Assembly (NCBI GenBank): GCA_027257055.1
Contig: JAPVLO010000570.1
Coordinates: 1,502,001 to 1,566,000, forward strand
DNA from: Cephalopachus bancanus
Taxonomy: Eukaryota; Chordata; Mammalia; Primates; Tarsiidae
DNA length: 64,000 bases
Reading direction: 5' to 3'
Shown: piece by piece, positions 60,791 through 64,000 of the stretch
How positions within the stretch are numbered: position 1 is the stretch's first letter
Layout: each line of letters opens with the position of its first letter
Notes under the pieces: model-generated
What the model was told of the DNA's origin: nothing
Database searches by the model: none
Seen by the model: the letters and a program-made list of their open reading frames with translations, nothing else
Program-made: the position numbers and the translations under genes

Positions 60791-60867
<77 letters not shown>
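60791..60867. repeat. (AG)n microsatellite
   Basis: About 38 uninterrupted AG units; a pyrimidine-rich CTTT/CCCT stretch follows at 60918-60975. Confidence 0.97.
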
Positions 60868-60870
<3 letters not shown>

Positions 60871-60975
60871 TCTGTAAACATGTTTATTTTTCCTGCATTT
60901 GCCCTTGTGCCAGACTTGCTCTCTTTCTTTCTTTCTGCCTCCCTCCCTCCCTCCTTCCCTGTTCTCTCTCTCTAA

Positions 60976-62394
60976 TCTGAAAAGTCAAAGACCTAAATGT
61001 AAATAGGTGATTTTTAAAGCCCATGGTTTCAAAACAAAGCATATAGGACTGCACTGAAGTCTATATGTTCTCCTTTTTAGAAACAGGAGGGTAGTTAGAC
61101 TGTGAAGGAAGACACACTGTATAGGTAGGTTATTATTATTTTATATGTATAGGCTTTTATCAGTCATTTCAAAATTTTACTAAGAAAAATTTTAAGCATA
61201 ATAAAAATATGGAATAGAAACATCTCCATATCTCATAACCTAGATTTAACTGGTGTTAACATTGTGTTATATTTTTGTTTTATCTACTTTTAAAAGCTCT
61301 AACAGATGTCTTTTAAAAAATTAAAATTTTCACACTCAACACTGTTAAAATAAATTCCTTAATATCAAGTAACATTTAGGCAATGTTTAATTCCCCCAAT
61401 TGCCTCAAAATGACTTGTTTTTTTATTTTTTAAAAAAAGCATTTCATATGTTCAAAACAAGGTCCAAACAAGGTCAACATGTTGCAATTGTTTTATGTCT
61501 TTAAAATCTCTTTTATTCTACAATAATGTTCCATTTTTTTCTGTGTCAGTTAATTGTTGATAAAATCAGGTAATGTGTCCTGTACAATTTTATGTATTAT
61601 GTCTTTGTGATGTCATTTAACATGCTCTTTCATTCCCTAGTGCCTATAAACTGGTTCTTAGATCTAGAGGCTTAGTTAGATTTAGGTTTACTTCACTTTG
61701 GCAAGAATTCTTCCCAGGCAATGCTAAGTACTTCCTATTTCAACACACTAGGAGGTCTATAATGTCTGATTTTCTACTTGTAGTCTTTTAGAGATGGATC
61801 AATAGGTTCAGGAGATGCCTACATCAACCTTTCAACTAAAGGTTTTAGCAACCAACACTGCCTAGGACTATTATTATACTGTACTGGTTTACAAAATGTG
61901 ATTTTTTTCTAATTCTATCATTCTTCATGTATTTGTGATTACTCAATAAGAACTTTCCTTCAATAACTACATGGATACTATCTTTACAAGAAATATAGAA
62001 TAACTGTATCTAAACCACTATGTACCCAATCCTGACTTGTGCCCCAAACTTCAAAATAAAACAACAGAAAGAAATATAGGATAATTTTTCATCTCCTTAC
62101 TTGTTACTTGCTAGAATAAAGAGCCAGTGCCTTGGCAATCTTAGTGGCTGGTCAATGAGGTTCATTTGCTATTTTGGAGTATCATTATAAATTCTTGACG
62201 TTCAAATGGTCTCATATATAACCAATGGGGGGGGGGGCTCCTTCCATTTGGTTTTTAATGTCCTTTTGGCATGACACTAGTAGCCTTTGCCAGCTTCCTA
62301 GCTAGAAAATATGTATTTCTTTAGAATGAGAAAATTGCAACTTGAGTTTACATTGATTTGGGGAGTAGGTATGCCTTAAACAACAACAACAAAC
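60976..62394. other. Mostly unassigned; short L1 3' tail at 62015-62060
   Basis: No gene. TGTACCCAATCCTGACTTGTGCCCCAAAC at about 62020 matches the terminal sequence of the L1 pieces at 41070 and is a minimal L1 3' end. A G10 run lies at about 62227-62236. Confidence 0.4.
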
Positions 62395-63960
62395 AAACCA
62401 GCTTTATTGACATGTAAATGATATCCAAAAAACTGCACATAATTAATGTGTACAATTTGATGAGTTTGGACATATGCATACATAGATCTGATTCAAAGTA
62501 AATAACACAGGGTCTTCACTTATCTTTGGTTTTATATTATCTTCTCTTGTTCTGAATATTGGCTAATAATCATGTCAATGTAACTATTATTTGACATATC
62601 GCAATACAAATGTTACCATTATCACCAAGCACACTAAATAAAGTTTAAGGTTTCTTTGTGTTCTCTACCCCATCACTATCCCTTAGGATATATACTTAGA
62701 TACTGCTTTAAAGTCACTTAATTTTTCTCCATATAGTTATACCAACAAGTCAATATATAGTTATGTTTGATGGTTATAGTTTGTTTTCACGCTTTAGGGA
62801 CTGCTTTTGATTTCAAAGTCAAAACTATAAAACAAGGTACAAAGAGATCTAGCTTGCATTTCTGTGCCTGCCTCTTCCTTTTCCCAATAGGTAACCACTT
62901 AAAAAGTATGTTTTTAAACATCCCTATCCTTACAGAAAATGCAGATTATACACTTTTATGTATAGAGTTAACTTGTATCACTTAATAGTATGTCCTCAAG
63001 ATTGCACTATAGCAGTTTTCTAATTCCATTTTACAACTGCATAGTACTCCATTGTAATGAATGTATCATAGTTTATCTAACTAGTCACCCATTGATTATG
63101 ACCCGTCACATCTGAACTGTATTCTATAAAAACATTATGGTCCAGACACAGTGGCTCACAACTGCAATCCCAGCACTTTGGGAGGAGGAGCCAAGAAGAT
63201 TGACTGAGCCCAGAAGTTCAAGACCAGCCTGTGCAACCTGCGAGATCTCGTCTCCACAATCTATCACAAAATTAGCTAGGTGTGGTGGCACATGCTTGTA
63301 ATCCCAACTACTTGGAAGGCTGAGGCAGAAGGATCATCTGAACCCAGCAGGTCGAGGCTGTGGTGGCCATGGTTGTGCCACTGCACACCAGCCTGGGTGA
63401 CAGGGTGACTCCAATTCAAAAACAAAACAAAACAGAACTATGTAATGCAAAGTCTGAAGTCACTATTTTTGGAAATCCCATATACCACCAAGGAATTTGG
63501 TGTTGGATTATGAAACAGATTAAGTTTTTCAGTAAATTTGTACATGAATATTTGGTAATTATAAAAAAATTGTAAAATTAAAATAATTATGTAGAACTAG
63601 AAGTTAAAGTACCTCCTTTGTTTTCTTCCTATCAATTCTAATCTTTTTTCCCAATATAACTAGTTACCAGTTTGGTTTGTATACTTCCTAAATATTTCCT
63701 ATGATGTGCATATATATGTAATTTTTGATTTTACATAAATTAATATGCTTCTCACTCTGTGACTTGCTATTTAAAACATATTTGGAGATATGCTCCATAT
63801 AGCTGTACTTCACTGTTTAAAGCAGCTGCATAGTATTCTATACAATTAAATACATATTATACCAATTTAAGTCAGTCCTCTTTTAATGAACTTATGTCAT
63901 TTCCAAAATTAAAAAAAAAAACGCAATGGAATCTTGTATTTTGTGTACATGTACAAAAGA
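62395..63960 (-). repeat. Old L1 3'-end sequence, interrupted by Alu
   Basis: Antisense L1 3'-UTR-like phrases: GCTTTATTGACATGTAAATGAT and GTGTACAATTTGATGAGTTTGGACATATGCATAC (62400-62480), and GCATAGTACTCCATTGTAATGAATG (63040). A second similar GCATAGTATTCTATACAATTAAATAC lies at 63830, so two copies or elements are present. Boundaries are vague. Confidence 0.55.
63133..63420 (+). mobile_element. Alu, dimeric
   Basis: Starts CCAGACACAGTGGCTCACAACTGCAATCCCAGCACTTTGGGAGG and includes both monomers and an A/CAAAA tail. Target-site duplication is not clear. Confidence 0.93.
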
Positions 63961-64000
63961 TTCCATAAGCTAGATGTTTACAGTAAAAGTGCTTGGTCAA

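Noticed and set aside
60687..60881. Minus-strand frame coding a Leu-Ser repeat protein
   Set aside because: It is the translation of the (AG)n microsatellite.

Overview
This window is vertebrate nuclear DNA made almost entirely of transposable elements. Dimeric 7SL-derived Alu elements place it in a primate. The Alu sequences and the L1 3' ends do not read like human ones, so a strepsirrhine (lemur, loris or galago) is the most likely source; this is inference. There is no bacterial-style gene set and no CRISPR array. No host gene can be named with confidence, apart from one degraded RING-finger remnant and two candidate exons.

Layout. 1-4158: a plus-strand L1 with a decayed ORF2. 4159-12151: a two-LTR class II (betaretrovirus-like) endogenous retrovirus on the minus strand, with a tRNA-Lys-type primer site, gag, dUTPase, protease, pol and env, all broken. 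12152-12325: the 5' end of another L1, on the minus strand. 12330-16430: mostly unassigned, with a candidate terminal exon at 13652-13883. 16448-22309: a near-complete minus-strand L1 bounded by a 14-bp target-site duplication, with an intact ORF1, an internally deleted ORF2 and two tandem duplications in its 5' UTR. 22310-31690: old MIR, L1 and MER5-like fragments plus five Alus, four of them with clear target-site duplications. 31700-32551: a solo class II LTR. 32552-35165: a deleted L1. 36053-39750: a plus-strand L1. 39758-41640: Alus inside an old L1. 42616-49283: a second full-length but decayed minus-strand L1 whose 3' end is present twice. 50016-50138: the RING remnant. 51295-59708: a class I (gammaretrovirus-like) provirus on the minus strand with only its 5' LTR. 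59709-64000: old L1 fragments, a long (AG)n array and an Alu.

The most interesting signals are structural. They are tandem promoter-type repeats in a primate L1 5' UTR, a perfect 31-nt inverted repeat across the class I LTR/primer-site junction, an L1 that mobilised with a second 3' end, and two class II LTR insertions whose flanks lack matching duplications and sit at the broken ends of L1s. The last pattern suggests recombination between proviruses. Both proviruses carry many frameshifts and stops and are described only as fossils.
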